Shown: positions 45,738 to 55,339 of the stretch, in pieces
Numbering within the stretch: position 1 is the first letter of the stretch
Layout: each line of letters opens with the position of its first letter
Assembly: GCF_014201335.1 (NCBI RefSeq)
Contig: NZ_JACHEB010000004.1
Span: 512,387-576,386 of the forward strand
Direction of reading: 5' to 3'
Length of the DNA stretch: 64,000 bases
Source of the DNA: Tunturiibacter gelidiferens
GTDB taxonomy: Bacteria > Acidobacteriota > Terriglobia > Terriglobales > Acidobacteriaceae
Position numbers and translations under genes: made by a program
The notes under the pieces: model-generated
The model's database searches: none
What the model saw: the letters and a program-made list of their open reading frames with translations, nothing else
Told to the model about the DNA's origin: nothing

Positions 45738-45935
45738 TCAACTCCAGAAAGTGTTGCTACACTCTTTGAGGACAGCAACAACTAGGCTCGCTTTCGTCGG
45801 AAAGTGATGATGAATACTGGCCTTCCGAATCTGGACCGCTTCAGCGATATCGGCATAGCTAAATGCTGAATAGCCGAGATCGGAGATCAGAGTACTGGCC
45901 GTCTGAAGGATGCGATCTGCGGTTTCTCCGTGCAT
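45738..45935 (-). pseudogene. Truncated TetR-family regulator
   Basis: 65 residues from ATG 45935. The N-terminal TetR helix-turn-helix is fully present (ADRILQTASTLISDLGYSAFSY, then IAEAVQIRKASIHHHFPTK ASLVVAVLKE) but the reading frame stops six codons later, so the ligand-binding domain is absent. The protein could at most bind DNA weakly as a short fragment. Only its probable operator (45949) is complete. Same orientation as the dead SDR, its likely former target. Confidence 0.78.
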
Positions 45936-45948
45936 GCTTATGTGACTA

Positions 45949-45960
45949 CCTACTAGTAGG
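45949..45960. promoter_or_regulatory. Palindromic operator-like site CCTACTAGTAGG
   Basis: A perfect 12-bp palindrome 13 bp upstream of the truncated tetR start. Such ACTAGT-centred palindromes are typical operators of TetR/AcrR regulators found just before their own gene. It is orphaned now. Confidence 0.5.
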
Positions 45961-46302
45961 ATGTAATGCAAAGAATTTGATCGCCTCGGGATGAGCCTTC
46001 TCAACGCGCAGAAGGGGTGGCTCTTGTCTCGAATGCAGCCTTCCCAATGCTGGACGTTCTTGCATCGACTAGCAAGTTGATGCGAGCAATTGTCATCTCG
46101 TGCTTTATGTAGCCCTGCGAATTACATCGACGTATTGGACACAGATTGGTGGATGCGACACATGCGTCAGCTCTCTGTGCGTTGAGATAGCTAAAGCGTC
46201 TCTGGTGACTCCGTAGAGCCGAATGTCTAACGTGTGTGGTTGCTCTGTCAAGGAATCATCTCTGTCAGTATTGGCCCACCGCAAAGGAAAGAGGGAAGTC
46301 CA

Positions 46303-46824
46303 ATGAAAACGATACAAGCGTACAAACGTGCCCCCGCACTCGAAAATTCAACCTGGTACAAGGGGCTTTTGATCAGTCAGCTAGCTGGCAACTCCGACAC
46401 AGATGGTGCTTTCGATCTCGTCGAATCGAAGATGAAGAAAGGCACCGAACCGCCTCCGCACATTCACGACCGGGAAGCCGAGCTCTTTTACATCCTCGCA
46501 GGTGAAATCAAGGTGTTTGCCGATGGTCAGGTGTTTACCGTGGTAGCCGGTGAAAGCGTCTTTCTGCCGAAGAAGATCCCGCACGCCTACCTCATCCAGT
46601 CTGAGGAGTGCCACGTATTGGCCCTGATGACTCCTGGGGGATTTCTCAACGCAATTAACAAGATAAATGCTCCGGCTCGCACGATGGAGATTCCGTCCGA
46701 CATGGAGACCTATGCCACAGTTGACCTGACGTCGACCATGGCGGTCTTCATCAAGTATGGTGTGCGGATGATGTCGCCGGACGAGATTGCGGAACAACTG
46801 CCGGCTTATGCGATCGCCCATTGA
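46303..46824 (+). CDS. Cupin domain-containing protein
   Basis: 173 residues, one cupin beta-barrel. The metal motif is complete: PPHIHDREAELFYILAGE (His, His, Glu) and the second motif FLPKKIPHAYLI with the last His. It resembles quercetin-2,3-dioxygenase-like small cupins; reaction unknown. GAGGGAAG lies about 7 bases before ATG 46303. The preceding 300 bp hold no gene. Next gene on the same strand is an AraC regulator 175 bp away. Confidence 0.87.
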   Translation: MKTIQAYKRAPALENSTWYKGLLISQLAGNSDTDGAFDLVESKMKKGTEPPPHIHDREAELFYILAGEIKVFADGQVFTVVAGESVFLPKKIPHAYLIQSEECHVLALMTPGGFLNAINKINAPARTMEIPSDMETYATVDLTSTMAVFIKYGVRMMSPDEIAEQLPAYAIAH

Positions 46825-46999
46825 ACGGCGACGTTCCTGGACACGGGTAGAGAAAGAGGCCGAAACCGGACATGCAGCTGGATTCCGGCGTCGCTATGGC
46901 GCTAATTTAGCTGCATGATCTACCGTCATATCGGTCCCATGAGGCGTAGGCTTAAGACACTGTCGGAATTCGCAGACTCCGGACAACCGGAGGTTCGCC

Positions 47000-47818
47000 A
47001 TGGACATGAGCAATGGCTTGCAACTGCAGCACCTTGAAAGCTCCATCGAAACAGAGCCGAAGTACTACATGCAGCATCAGCAGTCTTTGGCCAAGGTACT
47101 TTCTCCAGGCCGATACCAGCATGGTGTGAGCCGCAATAAGCTCTTCGACTACTCTTACGGCGCCGGAGAGTTGATCGTCTGCAACCGCGGGATCGATGAG
47201 TTTGTGCGTTGGAACAGCAAGATCCAGATCCTGAAGGTTGATCTGCCGGACGAGGTCTTCCGCGCAATCGCAGAGGAAGTCGGCGCGGAGTCAGTCGAGA
47301 TAAGGAGTAGCACGAAGTTCGAGGATAAGCGAGTGGATGCGCTTGTCTCGGCGATCCAGGCAGAGGAAGAAGGAGGAAGCCTTGCCGGTCGCCTCTACAT
47401 GGATTCCATCGCGCAGGCGCTTGCATCGGCGTTGGTTCAACTGCGCGGGAATTTGAAACGTGGTCTTCTGCAGTACCATTGCGGCCTAACGCCGACACAG
47501 CTGTCGCGAGTGAAGCAGCTTGTTTATGGACGAATCGACCGAGAGATCTCTCTGCAGGAGATGGCCGGCGCCGCAGGACTGAGTACGAGCTATTTCAATC
47601 AAATGTTCCGAAGGTCGACAGGACAGGCGGCTCATCAATTTGTATTGAACGCCCGAGTGGAACATGCAAAAGACTTACTCAAGTCGCCGAGATTGCGAGT
47701 GATCGATGTTGCGATCAGCTGCGGATTTCAAACGTCACAGCATTTTGCAAGGGTCTTTCGCGCGGTCTGCGCTGTGACTCCGACAGAGTACCGGCGAGCA
47801 CTCGGAGTAACCGGCTAA
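47000..47818 (+). CDS. AraC family transcriptional regulator
   Basis: 272 residues. The N-terminal 165 residues are a variable effector or oligomerisation region without a clear cupin motif; the C-terminal AraC domain (about 170-270) has both helix-turn-helices (ISLQEMAGAAGLSTSYFNQMFRRSTG; VIDVAISCGFQTSQHFARVFRAVCAVTP). GGAGG is 6 bases before ATG 47000. It stands immediately upstream of the decayed condensation-domain gene, which it may have controlled. Confidence 0.9.
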   Translation: MDMSNGLQLQHLESSIETEPKYYMQHQQSLAKVLSPGRYQHGVSRNKLFDYSYGAGELIVCNRGIDEFVRWNSKIQILKVDLPDEVFRAIAEEVGAESVEIRSSTKFEDKRVDALVSAIQAEEEGGSLAGRLYMDSIAQALASALVQLRGNLKRGLLQYHCGLTPTQLSRVKQLVYGRIDREISLQEMAGAAGLSTSYFNQMFRRSTGQAAHQFVLNARVEHAKDLLKSPRLRVIDVAISCGFQTSQHFARVFRAVCAVTPTEYRRALGVTG

Positions 47819-47979
47819 CCGGCGGAGCCTATATGACTCTGCGGTGAGATCGCCCGAGAGTGCACGCACGCTGGACCGCTGAACACGAAAAAAATGCTGT
47901 GAGCAGACTCGCAACCAACGTCGGTCAACGACGGCGCGGCTTCGTGCGCAAAATATCCTGCGATATGCAGGAGAAACTC

Positions 47980-49264
47980 ATGAACGCACTAACCCGGCAT
48001 CGCGATTTATCAGAAAGTGGCTCAATGATCCTCGAAACCGTACTCAGTGACGCCTCGCAAGCGCAAGCATTTCTGCGCCCCCTCGGCTCGTTCGAAGAAC
48101 TCCTGTGGCAGATGGACAAGCGCAGTCCGCTGCACGCCACCCTGGCGGCGCATGTTGATGGGTCAGCGATTGAAGAGTGGAGAAGCGCGCTTGACCAGAC
48201 ACGGCAACGTCATCCGTTGTGGTCGGCAGTGATCGCTCAAACCGAAGATGGCGCACCCTTCTTTCAGACAATGCACCATCCGGGAGTGGCGCTGCGGGTT
48301 CTAGAAGATGAGTTCGCCCAAGCCTGGGAGCGAGAAGTAGCCCGCGAGCTTTCCTTACGCATCGATGCCGAAAACGGCCCACTGATTCGCGCAGTACTGA
48401 TGCATACCGACTCGAGCAGCATGCTCATACTGAGCGCACATCATTCGATCTGTGATGGTATGTCGCTAGCTTTCGCTATGCGAGACGTGCTGCAGGCGCT
48501 TTCAGGCTCGAAGCTCAACAAGCTCAGCCTCCACTCGTCTCAAGAGCACATGATCGGAATCTGTTCTGAACCCAGAGCGCAGAGTGGAGTGGACTGCGAC
48601 CGGAAATGACATTAGCTCTGACTGTGTATCGGTCGAGCTCTTCGATCATCCCGGAAGTCCGCTCTCTCCAATTCTCATACGCTTTGACCGACGCGCTGCG
48701 GAAGCGGGTGAGACAAGAGAAGACCACAGTGCATGCGGCACTGGTGGCGGCTACGGGGATTGTGGCTAGACGAAACCCCGGGTACGGCGCGGGCCGGGAC
48801 CTGCACCTCTGCTCGACGATCAGCAATCGCGGGCGCGTTGGCTCGCCTGAAGACTGCGGCGTATTCTTTACAGCGTGCGATTTTCCCCTCCCAGATAGCC
48901 CTGTGGACGGACAGGCTCAGCCTGGGGCAGAGTGAGAATGGGGTCAAGGCCGTGGCTCGGAGCCGTTGGTGGAATCGTGCAATCGGGACTGGCCGCCTAT
49001 TCCGCAGGTGAAGAAGGTGGGAAGCTGTTCTTATTCGATATCCACCTATCGAATCTCGGCGCAGTTGCGATCCCAACGTCTTATGGCGCGCTTTCGCTCC
49101 GGCAGCTCTGGGGTCCTGGAGTGCTCATCGGCTTTGAAGGGGAACAGACCCTGGGCGTATCAACGATCAAGGAGAGACTATGTCTCCTTCATACAAGCCA
49201 CCGTCCGTTACCTTGTTTTTTGGAGCAGATTGAATCCACCCTCAACCTGGCGTGTAACTCCTGA
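47980..49264 (+). pseudogene. Decayed condensation-domain protein gene
   Basis: The sequence codes for a condensation-type acyltransferase spread over several frames. The first part, ATG 47980 with AGGAG six bases before it, ends at 48609 and contains the active-site HHSICDG (HHxxxDG) around 48440-48460. The second frame (about 48600-48935) carries VRSLQFSYALTDALRKRVRQ and TTVHAALVAATG. The third (48932-49264) carries KLFLFDIHLSNLGAVAI and the closing LCLLHTSHRPLP. At least two, probably three, frameshifts split it. Full length would be about 425 residues, like phthiocerol-type or stand-alone condensation enzymes of natural-product or lipid synthesis. The gene is inactive unless sequencing errors explain the shifts. 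Confidence 0.82.
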
Positions 49265-49592
49265 TCGGCGACCGCAATTCATCGCTGAGCGGCCTGATTG
49301 TCAGAACTACAGAGGTCGTCCAGTGGGTCTCGATCGTCGCAGCATCCCCATCACCGACGGCATATTTGGCTGCAACACTATGTCTGGCGATCTTCGGAGC
49401 GGATGATAGGTAACGGGCAATGCCTTTCTCGCCGCCTATCCCGAATGGCTAATAACGTGGAGGCCGTGGGCTCGCCTTATCAATGAGTGCAAAATCGCCA
49501 AATCACTCATCCAGGTCTGATTAATACCGATGAGTCGGCTTAGGGAAGTGATGTCGAGATCCGTTTGTCCGTAAAATATGCTTGTCTGAAAC
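49265..49592. other. Non-coding or degraded stretch
   Basis: 328 bp. No intact gene. Around 49480-49510 a short stretch reading CKIAKSLIQ could be the degraded start of the ParB-like remnant that follows. Confidence 0.4.
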
Positions 49593-49893
49593 TTGATGGT
49601 CCGCCACGTCCCGCTCCTGGTTAGTGATCAGCAGAAGGTGTTAGCAGGCCATGGTCGACTCCTGGCCGCGCGCAGGCTGGGATCGGAGACCCTGCCTGCC
49701 GTTCGCCTCAGTCACCGCATAGAGTTACAGCGCACGGCTTCCCTGATCGCCGACTACCGGTTGACCGAGAACTCCTCCTGGATCAGCGGAGCTCGGCGAG
49801 CAACTGAAGATCCTCTCCGAACTAGAACTCGATTTTGATCTGGAGGCGATTGGCTTCGAGGTTTCTGAGATCGATCTCCTCATCGAGGCCTAA
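49593..49893 (+). pseudogene. ParB/sulfiredoxin-domain remnant
   Basis: The frame from 49593 reads KVLAGHGRLLAARRLG and LIADYRLTENSSW, the conserved GHGR core of ParB-like nuclease domains fused to phage-type DNA methyltransferases. The frame is then lost; the next frame reads LGEQLKILSELELDFDLEAI and GFEVSEIDLLIEA up to a TAA at 49891, the usual end of this domain. A small deletion between 49780 and 49800 explains the shift. The N-terminal part and the methyltransferase domain are missing. It suggests past phage or integrative-element insertion next to the hydrogenase cluster. Confidence 0.72.
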
Positions 49894-50026
49894 GCAACGC
49901 GCCCGAGACCAATACTGATGAACATTTGCCACAAATCTCGAAGTCTGCAATGACCGTTCCCGGTGATCTAGGGGAGTTGGGCACCCGTAAGAAGCTGGAC
50001 CGGAACTCAGTTATGCTGATTTATCG

Positions 50027-52378
50027 ATGATGCCTTCTCCTCCGCCAGACTCGAAGATACGGCGTCAACTTCACATTCGAGGAATCGTTCAAGGAGTCGG
50101 GTTTCGCCCATTCGTTTATAAGCTTGCCACATCACGTGGGCTGACCGGCTTCGTCTTCAATTCTTCGTCGGGCGTAACGATAGAAATCCAGGGTCACGTC
50201 GCAGCAATTCGCACCTTTATCGAAAGTCTGGAAGCCGATCTTCCACGGCTCGCTCAGATTCTCGAACTTACCGTCTCCGAAATGGAGGTCGTGGATAGCT
50301 CAGGCTTCGACATTCTCGAGAGCCGGGAGGAGATCGGTGAGTTCACTCTGGTCTCTCCCGACGCCGGCACCTGCGACGCCTGCTGGCGCGATTTCGGCGA
50401 TCCGTTTAACCGCCGCTTCGGCTATCCATTCACAAATTGCACACACTGTGGTCCGCGCTACACCATCGTCCAGGACATACCATACGATCGCGCGAAAACA
50501 ACGATGTCGGGCTTCCTTATGTGCGACGCCTGCAAGGCGGAGTATGACGATCCAGCCGATCGGCGCTTCCATGCACAGCCAAATGCCTGCGCGGTCTGCG
50601 GCCCAGCGTTGTGCCTTGTCCCACGCGGCTCGTCGTCGGCTGACTGTTCCTTTGCCGAGAAAGACTCGCTTCCAGCGATTCGTGCGGCAAGGCAAATCCT
50701 GCGGGACGGCAAGATCGTGGCCGTCAAAGGTCTGGGTGGCTTTCTGCTTGCCTGCGATGCGAACAACGGCGCTGCCGTCGCCGAGTTGCGCAAACGCAAG
50801 CGTCGGCCCATGAAGCCATTCGCTCTGATGGTGCGGGATATTAAAGGAGCCCGGAGAATTTGCGCGGTGTCACCAGAGGATGAAGGCGCGCTGCAGCATC
50901 CGCGCAGGCCGATCGTAATTCTCTCTCGCGCCTCATCTGACGGAGCAGTAACGAGCGGCCTGTCGGACATCATTGCTCCAGGAAACAACACACTCGGCAT
51001 CATGCTCCCCTATTCGCCACTGCACTATCTACTCTTCAGCGACTCACCGGAATCGGCGTCGGAGTTTGTCGCTCTTGTTATGACGAGCGGCAATCTGAGT
51101 GAGGAGCCGATCGTGGTCTCGAACACCGAGGCGCTCCTGCGTTTGTCAGGCATCGCCGACTGGTTCCTGTTGCATGATCGCGACATCGCCACACGAGTGG
51201 ACGATTCGGTGGTTCGCACCATTGAACGAAAGGAAACGGTGCTGCGTCGCTCCCGCGGCTTCGTGCCGCAGACTATAGATTTGGGCATCGAGATGGAACA
51301 AGTTCTGGCTGTCGGCGCCGAGCTGAAAAATACTTTTTGCCTGACCCGGGGCAGACACGCGATCCTGAGTCAGCACATCGGCGATCTCGAAAACTATGAA
51401 ACCATGCGCTTCTTCGAAGAGACGCTGGAGAAGATGAAGCATCTCTTCAAGGTTTCACCGAAGGCCATCGCACACGATCTACATCCCGGCTATCGAAGCA
51501 CGCGCATGGCGCTCGTCTCGGGCATCGAGCGCAGGTTTGCGGTGCAGCATCATCACGCGCACATCGCCAGCTGCATGGCGGAAAACCAGCTCAGCGGAAA
51601 GGTCATCGGCGTCGCCATGGACGGCACTGGACTTGGCTCCGATGGCACCATATGGGGCGGCGAATTCCTGGTGGCAGATCTCGTTGGCTTCGAGCGTCGT
51701 GCCCACCTTCGCGCCGTACCGATGCCCGGCGGCGATGCAGCGATACGTCAGCCCTGGCGAATGGCCCTGAGCTACCTTCGGGATTCTCTTGGCTCTCAAA
51801 TGCCTGACGATCTTGCGTGTTTCCGGGGCGTTCCCGCCACGCAGTTCAGGCTCGTGGACACGATGCTTTCGCGCCGCATTCAGACGGTGCAGACCTCTTC
51901 GGGCGGCCGCCTGTTCGACGCAGTAGCGGCGATGTTGGGGTTGGGGCCTGAGGTCACTTTCGAAGGGCAGGCGGCCATTGCGCTGGAGATGGTGGCGGAG
52001 CCAAGCAATACGGATCGGTACGGGTTTGATCTGGAGCAAAGTGAATCGATGGTGATAGATCTTCGTCAAACCATCGCTACGATCGTGAGGGATACCATTG
52101 CCAAAAGATCCGTAGGCGCGATCTCCGCCTGCTTTCACAACACGCTCAGCGCCGCCATCGTCGAGGTCTGCTGTCGTATCCGCAAGAGCGACGGACTGGC
52201 CCGCGTATGCCTAAGCGGCGGCGTATTTCAGAATCATCTTTTGCTGGGAGTCACGGCATTGGAGTTGCGGCGTCTGGGATTTGGAGTATTCTTGCACGCG
52301 ATGGTGCCTGCGAACGACGGCGGTATTTCGTTGGGGCAGGCGGTGATAGCAAACGAGCTATTGCGTCGAGGAGACTGA
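50027..52378 (+). CDS. hypF: Carbamoyltransferase HypF
   Basis: Makes the thiocyanate precursor from carbamoyl phosphate and ATP for the CN ligands of NiFe sites; works with HypE. 783 residues in full domain order: acylphosphatase (GVGFRPFVY, about 20-100), two CxxC zinc fingers (CDACWRDFGDP with NCTHCGPRY; CDACKAEY with ACAVCGP), YrdC-like (about 210-390) and Kae1-like domain (VQHHHAHIASCMAE; VAMDGTGLGSDGTIWGGEF). All metal-binding cysteines are present. First gene of a + strand maturation operon hypFCDE. No strong ribosome-binding site before ATG 50027; 50030 is an alternative. Confidence 0.96.
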   Translation: MMPSPPPDSKIRRQLHIRGIVQGVGFRPFVYKLATSRGLTGFVFNSSSGVTIEIQGHVAAIRTFIESLEADLPRLAQILELTVSEMEVVDSSGFDILESREEIGEFTLVSPDAGTCDACWRDFGDPFNRRFGYPFTNCTHCGPRYTIVQDIPYDRAKTTMSGFLMCDACKAEYDDPADRRFHAQPNACAVCGPALCLVPRGSSSADCSFAEKDSLPAIRAARQILRDGKIVAVKGLGGFLLACDANNGAAVAELRKRKRRPMKPFALMVRDIKGARRICAVSPEDEGALQHPRRPIVILSRASSDGAVTSGLSDIIAPGNNTLGIMLPYSPLHYLLFSDSPESASEFVALVMTSGNLSEEPIVVSNTEALLRLSGIADWFLLHDRDIATRVDDSVVRTIERKETVLRRSRGFVPQTIDLGIEMEQVLAVGAELKNTFCLTRGRHAILSQHIGDLENYETMRFFEETLEKMKHLFKVSPKAIAHDLHPGYRSTRMALVSGIERRFAVQHHHAHIASCMAENQLSGKVIGVAMDGTGLGSDGTIWGGEFLVADLVGFERRAHLRAVPMPGGDAAIRQPWRMALSYLRDSLGSQMPDDLACFRGVPATQFRLVDTMLSRRIQTVQTSSGGRLFDAVAAMLGLGPEVTFEGQAAIALEMVAEPSNTDRYGFDLEQSESMVIDLRQTIATIVRDTIAKRSVGAISACFHNTLSAAIVEVCCRIRKSDGLARVCLSGGVFQNHLLLGVTALELRRLGFGVFLHAMVPANDGGISLGQAVIANELLRRGD

Positions 52379-52379
52379 C

Positions 52380-52697
52380 ATGTGCCTAGCCATTCCCGGC
52401 AAAGTGGTAGACACCTACGACCAACGCGGTCTGCGCATGGCCAAGGTCCAGTTCGGCGGCATTGTTCGCGAAGCATGCCTGGAATATGTACCGGAAACTC
52501 AGGTGGGCGAGTACGTCTTGGTCCATGTCGGCTTCGCCATCAGCCGTATCGATGAAGCAGAAGCAGGACGTACCTACCAGGCGCTGAAGGATCTTGATCA
52601 GCTCACCGAGCTGGAGTCTCCGGTTGTCGAAGAGATCACTGAGACGGACGAGCCGTCCTACCCAGCCTGGATGAACGCCGGAGATCTTCGCCGATGA
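52380..52697 (+). CDS. hypC: Hydrogenase assembly chaperone HypC/HupF
   Basis: 105 residues. The [10 protein letters not shown]-terminus with Cys2 is the family hallmark; Cys2 carries the Fe(CN)2CO unit with HypD. The core ends at [18 protein letters not shown], and the C-terminal tail beyond is about 25 residues longer than in short HypC proteins. The start is 1 base after the hypF stop codon; the stop overlaps hypD (ATGA). One copy only in the cluster. Confidence 0.96.
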   Translation: MCLAIPGKVVDTYDQRGLRMAKVQFGGIVREACLEYVPETQVGEYVLVHVGFAISRIDEAEAGRTYQALKDLDQLTELESPVVEEITETDEPSYPAWMNAGDLRR

Positions 52698-53887
52698 AGT
52701 ATCTTGATGAATATCGCAATGGGGACATAGCGGCGAAGATCGTTGCCGAGATGCGCCGGGTCCAGACCCGTCCGTGGGTTTTAATGGAGGTTTGCGGGGG
52801 CCAGACCCACTCGATCGTCAAGAATGGCCTTGACCACCTGCTTCCCGAGGGTGTCGAACTTGTGCATGGACCGGGCTGCCCGGTGTGCGTCACACCGCTT
52901 GAAATGATCGACAAGGCGCATGCAATCGCACGATCGCCCAAGGTGATCTTCTGTTCGTTTGGAGATATGCTGCGCGTGCCCGGCTCCGACGGTGACTTGT
53001 TCTCGATCAAATCTCTCGGCGGCGATGTCCGTATCGTGTACTCGCCGCTCGACTGCCTGAAGATCGCCCGCGCCAATCCGGAAAAGCATGTTGTCTTCTT
53101 CGCCATCGGGTTTGAGACCACGGCCCCGGCGAATGCGATGCTGGCGTGGCGAGCCCGCGAAGAGCAGGTTAACAATCTTTCTCTACTGGTTTCCCATGTC
53201 CTGGTGCCACCGGCACTCGAAGCCATTCTCAGCGCCACCGGAAATCGCGTGCAGGGCTTCCTCGGTCCAGGCCACGTCTGCGCCGTAATGGGGTACAGCG
53301 AGTATGACCCCATCAGCGCCCGCCACCGCGTCCCCATCGTCATTACCGGGTTCGAGCCGATCGATATCCTCGAGGGTACGTTGATGACCATCAAGCAGTT
53401 GGAAGAGGGCAGGGCCACGGTCGAGAATCAGTACTCGCGCATTCTGACTCGCCAGGGAAATCTGCCGGCGCAACAGTTGATCGGCAAAGTGTTCGGGGTC
53501 GGAGATCGCAAGTGGCGCGGCATCGGTAGTATCCCGATGAGCGGCTACCATCTGCGCGACGAGTTCTCTCGGCACGACGCCGAAAAGCTCTTCGATGTGG
53601 CGGAGATCGCCACTCTGGAACCCGAGATATGCATCAGTGGTGAGATCCTTCGTGGGCTCAAAAAACCACACGATTGCCCTGCTTTCGGTGCGCTCTGCAC
53701 TCCCCAGCACCCACTCGGTGCGACGATGGTCTCGGCTGAGGGAGCGTGCGCCGCGTATTACGCGTACGGCCGTCACCTGAACCCGCAGGGAGCCGATAAG
53801 CTTCATCAGATCGTTCCCGGACCTGTTCGGGACGACGTCAGTGTCAAGCCCCGCGAGGAGCGCGAATACACTCATGCCGGCCGCTGA
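52694..53887 (+). CDS. hypD: Hydrogenase maturation protein HypD
   Basis: 397 residues, scaffold on which the Fe(CN)2CO unit is built. Conserved motifs are all seen: [11 protein letters not shown] (about 35), [11 protein letters not shown] (about 65-75, redox cysteines), GFETTAP (about 140) and the [4Fe-4S] cysteines in [31 protein letters not shown] and EGACAAYY. Length and order are normal. Coupled to hypC and overlapping hypE by 14 bp. Confidence 0.96.
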   Translation: MKYLDEYRNGDIAAKIVAEMRRVQTRPWVLMEVCGGQTHSIVKNGLDHLLPEGVELVHGPGCPVCVTPLEMIDKAHAIARSPKVIFCSFGDMLRVPGSDGDLFSIKSLGGDVRIVYSPLDCLKIARANPEKHVVFFAIGFETTAPANAMLAWRAREEQVNNLSLLVSHVLVPPALEAILSATGNRVQGFLGPGHVCAVMGYSEYDPISARHRVPIVITGFEPIDILEGTLMTIKQLEEGRATVENQYSRILTRQGNLPAQQLIGKVFGVGDRKWRGIGSIPMSGYHLRDEFSRHDAEKLFDVAEIATLEPEICISGEILRGLKKPHDCPAFGALCTPQHPLGATMVSAEGACAAYYAYGRHLNPQGADKLHQIVPGPVRDDVSVKPREEREYTHAGR

Positions 53888-54983
53888 AGATGATTTGAAG
53901 ACGGAGAAGACAATCGCTGGCGAGAGTCTGACGCCGTTCGGTTCGTGCCCTATCCCGATCTTCGACCACAAACGGATCGTTCTTGGCCACGGCAGCGGCG
54001 GCAAGCTCACCGCCGATCTGATCGACAAGATCTTCCTTCCGGCCTTTCGTAATCCGACGCTCGATAAGCTCGACGATCAGGCCGTGCTCACCATCAGGGG
54101 GGTGCGACTGGCGTTCTCCACTGACTCCTTCGTTGTCACACCTATCTTCTTCCCGGGCGGAGATATCGGTCGGCTCGCGATTCACGGTACGGTGAACGAC
54201 CTTGCGATGAGCGGGGCCCGTCCGCTCTATCTGTCGGCAGCGTTCATCCTCGAAGAAGGCCTGGCAGTGGACGATCTGAGCCGAGTGGTCGAGTCCATGC
54301 GGGGCGCCGCGGCTGAGGCCGGTGTACAGCTCGTCACCGGCGATACCAAAGTCGTCAACCGCGGCAAAGGCGACCAGATTTTCATCACTACAACCGGCAT
54401 CGGCGTGATCGATCACAACATCAGCATCTCGGCAGATCACGCCCGCCCCGGCGACAAGATTATCCTCAGTGGCTACATCGGCGACCACGGCATGACCATC
54501 ATGAGCCAGCGCGAGGGACTCGAGTTCGAGGGTGCTATTGAGAGCGACTGCGCACCGCTTAACGGCCTCGTCTCGGCCATGCTTGCGACCGCCTCCCCCA
54601 CGAACGATTTCATCCATACGCTGCGCGATCCGACCCGCGGAGGCGTCGCAACCACGCTCAACGAGATAGCCAAACACGCCAACGTCGGCATGGTGCTGGA
54701 CGAGCGCACGATCCCTGTGCGCGAAACGGTCAAGGGCGCCTGCGAGGTGCTTGGCCTCGACCCGCTCTATGTCGCGAATGAGGGCAAGTTGCTCGCTCTA
54801 GTTGTTCCGGAGATGGCTGGCGCAGTTCTCCAGCAGATGCGGCAGCATCGTCTGGGCCATGACGCCGTAATTATCGGGGAGGTTGTTGAAGATCATCCTG
54901 GCATGGTGCTAATGAAGACTGAGATCGGTGGCACGCGGGTGCTCGATGTGATGTTCGGCGAGCAGCTTCCGCGCATCTGCTAA
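53874..54983 (+). CDS. hypE: Hydrogenase expression/formation protein HypE
   Basis: 369 residues from ATG 53874 (GTG 53841 is an alternative; GAGGAG is 14 bases upstream of 53874). The PurM-like ATPase has [10 protein letters not shown] and DQAVL near the N-terminus and ends exactly in PRIC, whose C-terminal Cys is carbamoylated by HypF and dehydrated to thiocyanate. Final gene of hypFCDE; 356 bp of leader follow before the structural genes. Confidence 0.95.
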   Translation: MPAAEDDLKTEKTIAGESLTPFGSCPIPIFDHKRIVLGHGSGGKLTADLIDKIFLPAFRNPTLDKLDDQAVLTIRGVRLAFSTDSFVVTPIFFPGGDIGRLAIHGTVNDLAMSGARPLYLSAAFILEEGLAVDDLSRVVESMRGAAAEAGVQLVTGDTKVVNRGKGDQIFITTTGIGVIDHNISISADHARPGDKIILSGYIGDHGMTIMSQREGLEFEGAIESDCAPLNGLVSAMLATASPTNDFIHTLRDPTRGGVATTLNEIAKHANVGMVLDERTIPVRETVKGACEVLGLDPLYVANEGKLLALVVPEMAGAVLQQMRQHRLGHDAVIIGEVVEDHPGMVLMKTEIGGTRVLDVMFGEQLPRIC

Positions 54984-55068
54984 TTCCGGATTGGTTGCTT
55001 CAAGATCTAATAATCCCATCGACCTCATAAAGGTTGTATTAGTCCAATAAATATGCGGGTATAAGCGA

Positions 55069-55098
55069 TTGACAGCCAGCTTCGAGGAGGCGTACTGT
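55069..55098 (+). promoter_or_regulatory. Candidate sigma-70 promoter of the hydrogenase structural operon
   Basis: TTGACA at 55069-55074 (perfect -35), 18-bp spacer, TACTGT at 55093-55098 (4 of 6 matches to TATAAT). It lies about 240 bp upstream of the small-subunit ATG, in the gap between hypE and the structural genes, so a separate promoter makes sense. Weak -10 lowers confidence. Confidence 0.4.
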
Positions 55099-55108
55099 CT
55101 CTGGCATT

Positions 55109-55129
55109 CGAGCGAGGCGGTTTCGCTCG
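55109..55129 (+). promoter_or_regulatory. Leader hairpin downstream of the candidate promoter
   Basis: CGAGCGA (55109-55115) and TCGCTCG (55123-55129), a perfect 7-bp stem with 7-base loop, starting just after the predicted transcription start. No T-run follows, so it is not a terminator. It could stabilise the mRNA or bind a regulator. Confidence 0.35.
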
Positions 55130-55339
55130 CGGGCTCTGAATAAGAGCAAAAGTATCGCTTTGCGAAGGTGACAGGCGTGTCCTGCTTCTACCATTCCGCT
55201 TTCCCGAATTCAAAATCACAGCCCATGTGTTACGACTCCTTGGCCCTTCGCTCGGAGAGTCATCACGCTAACTCCCCCCAGAACTCAACTTCGAGCAAGC
55301 TCGCGGAGCAGGTCACAATGTCGTCCCAAGGAGAATTCC

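Noticed and set aside
55025..55219. 64-residue - strand frame in the hydrogenase leader
   Set aside because: Low-complexity Ser/Arg/Pro composition, no ribosome-binding site, and opposite to the operon; more likely chance.
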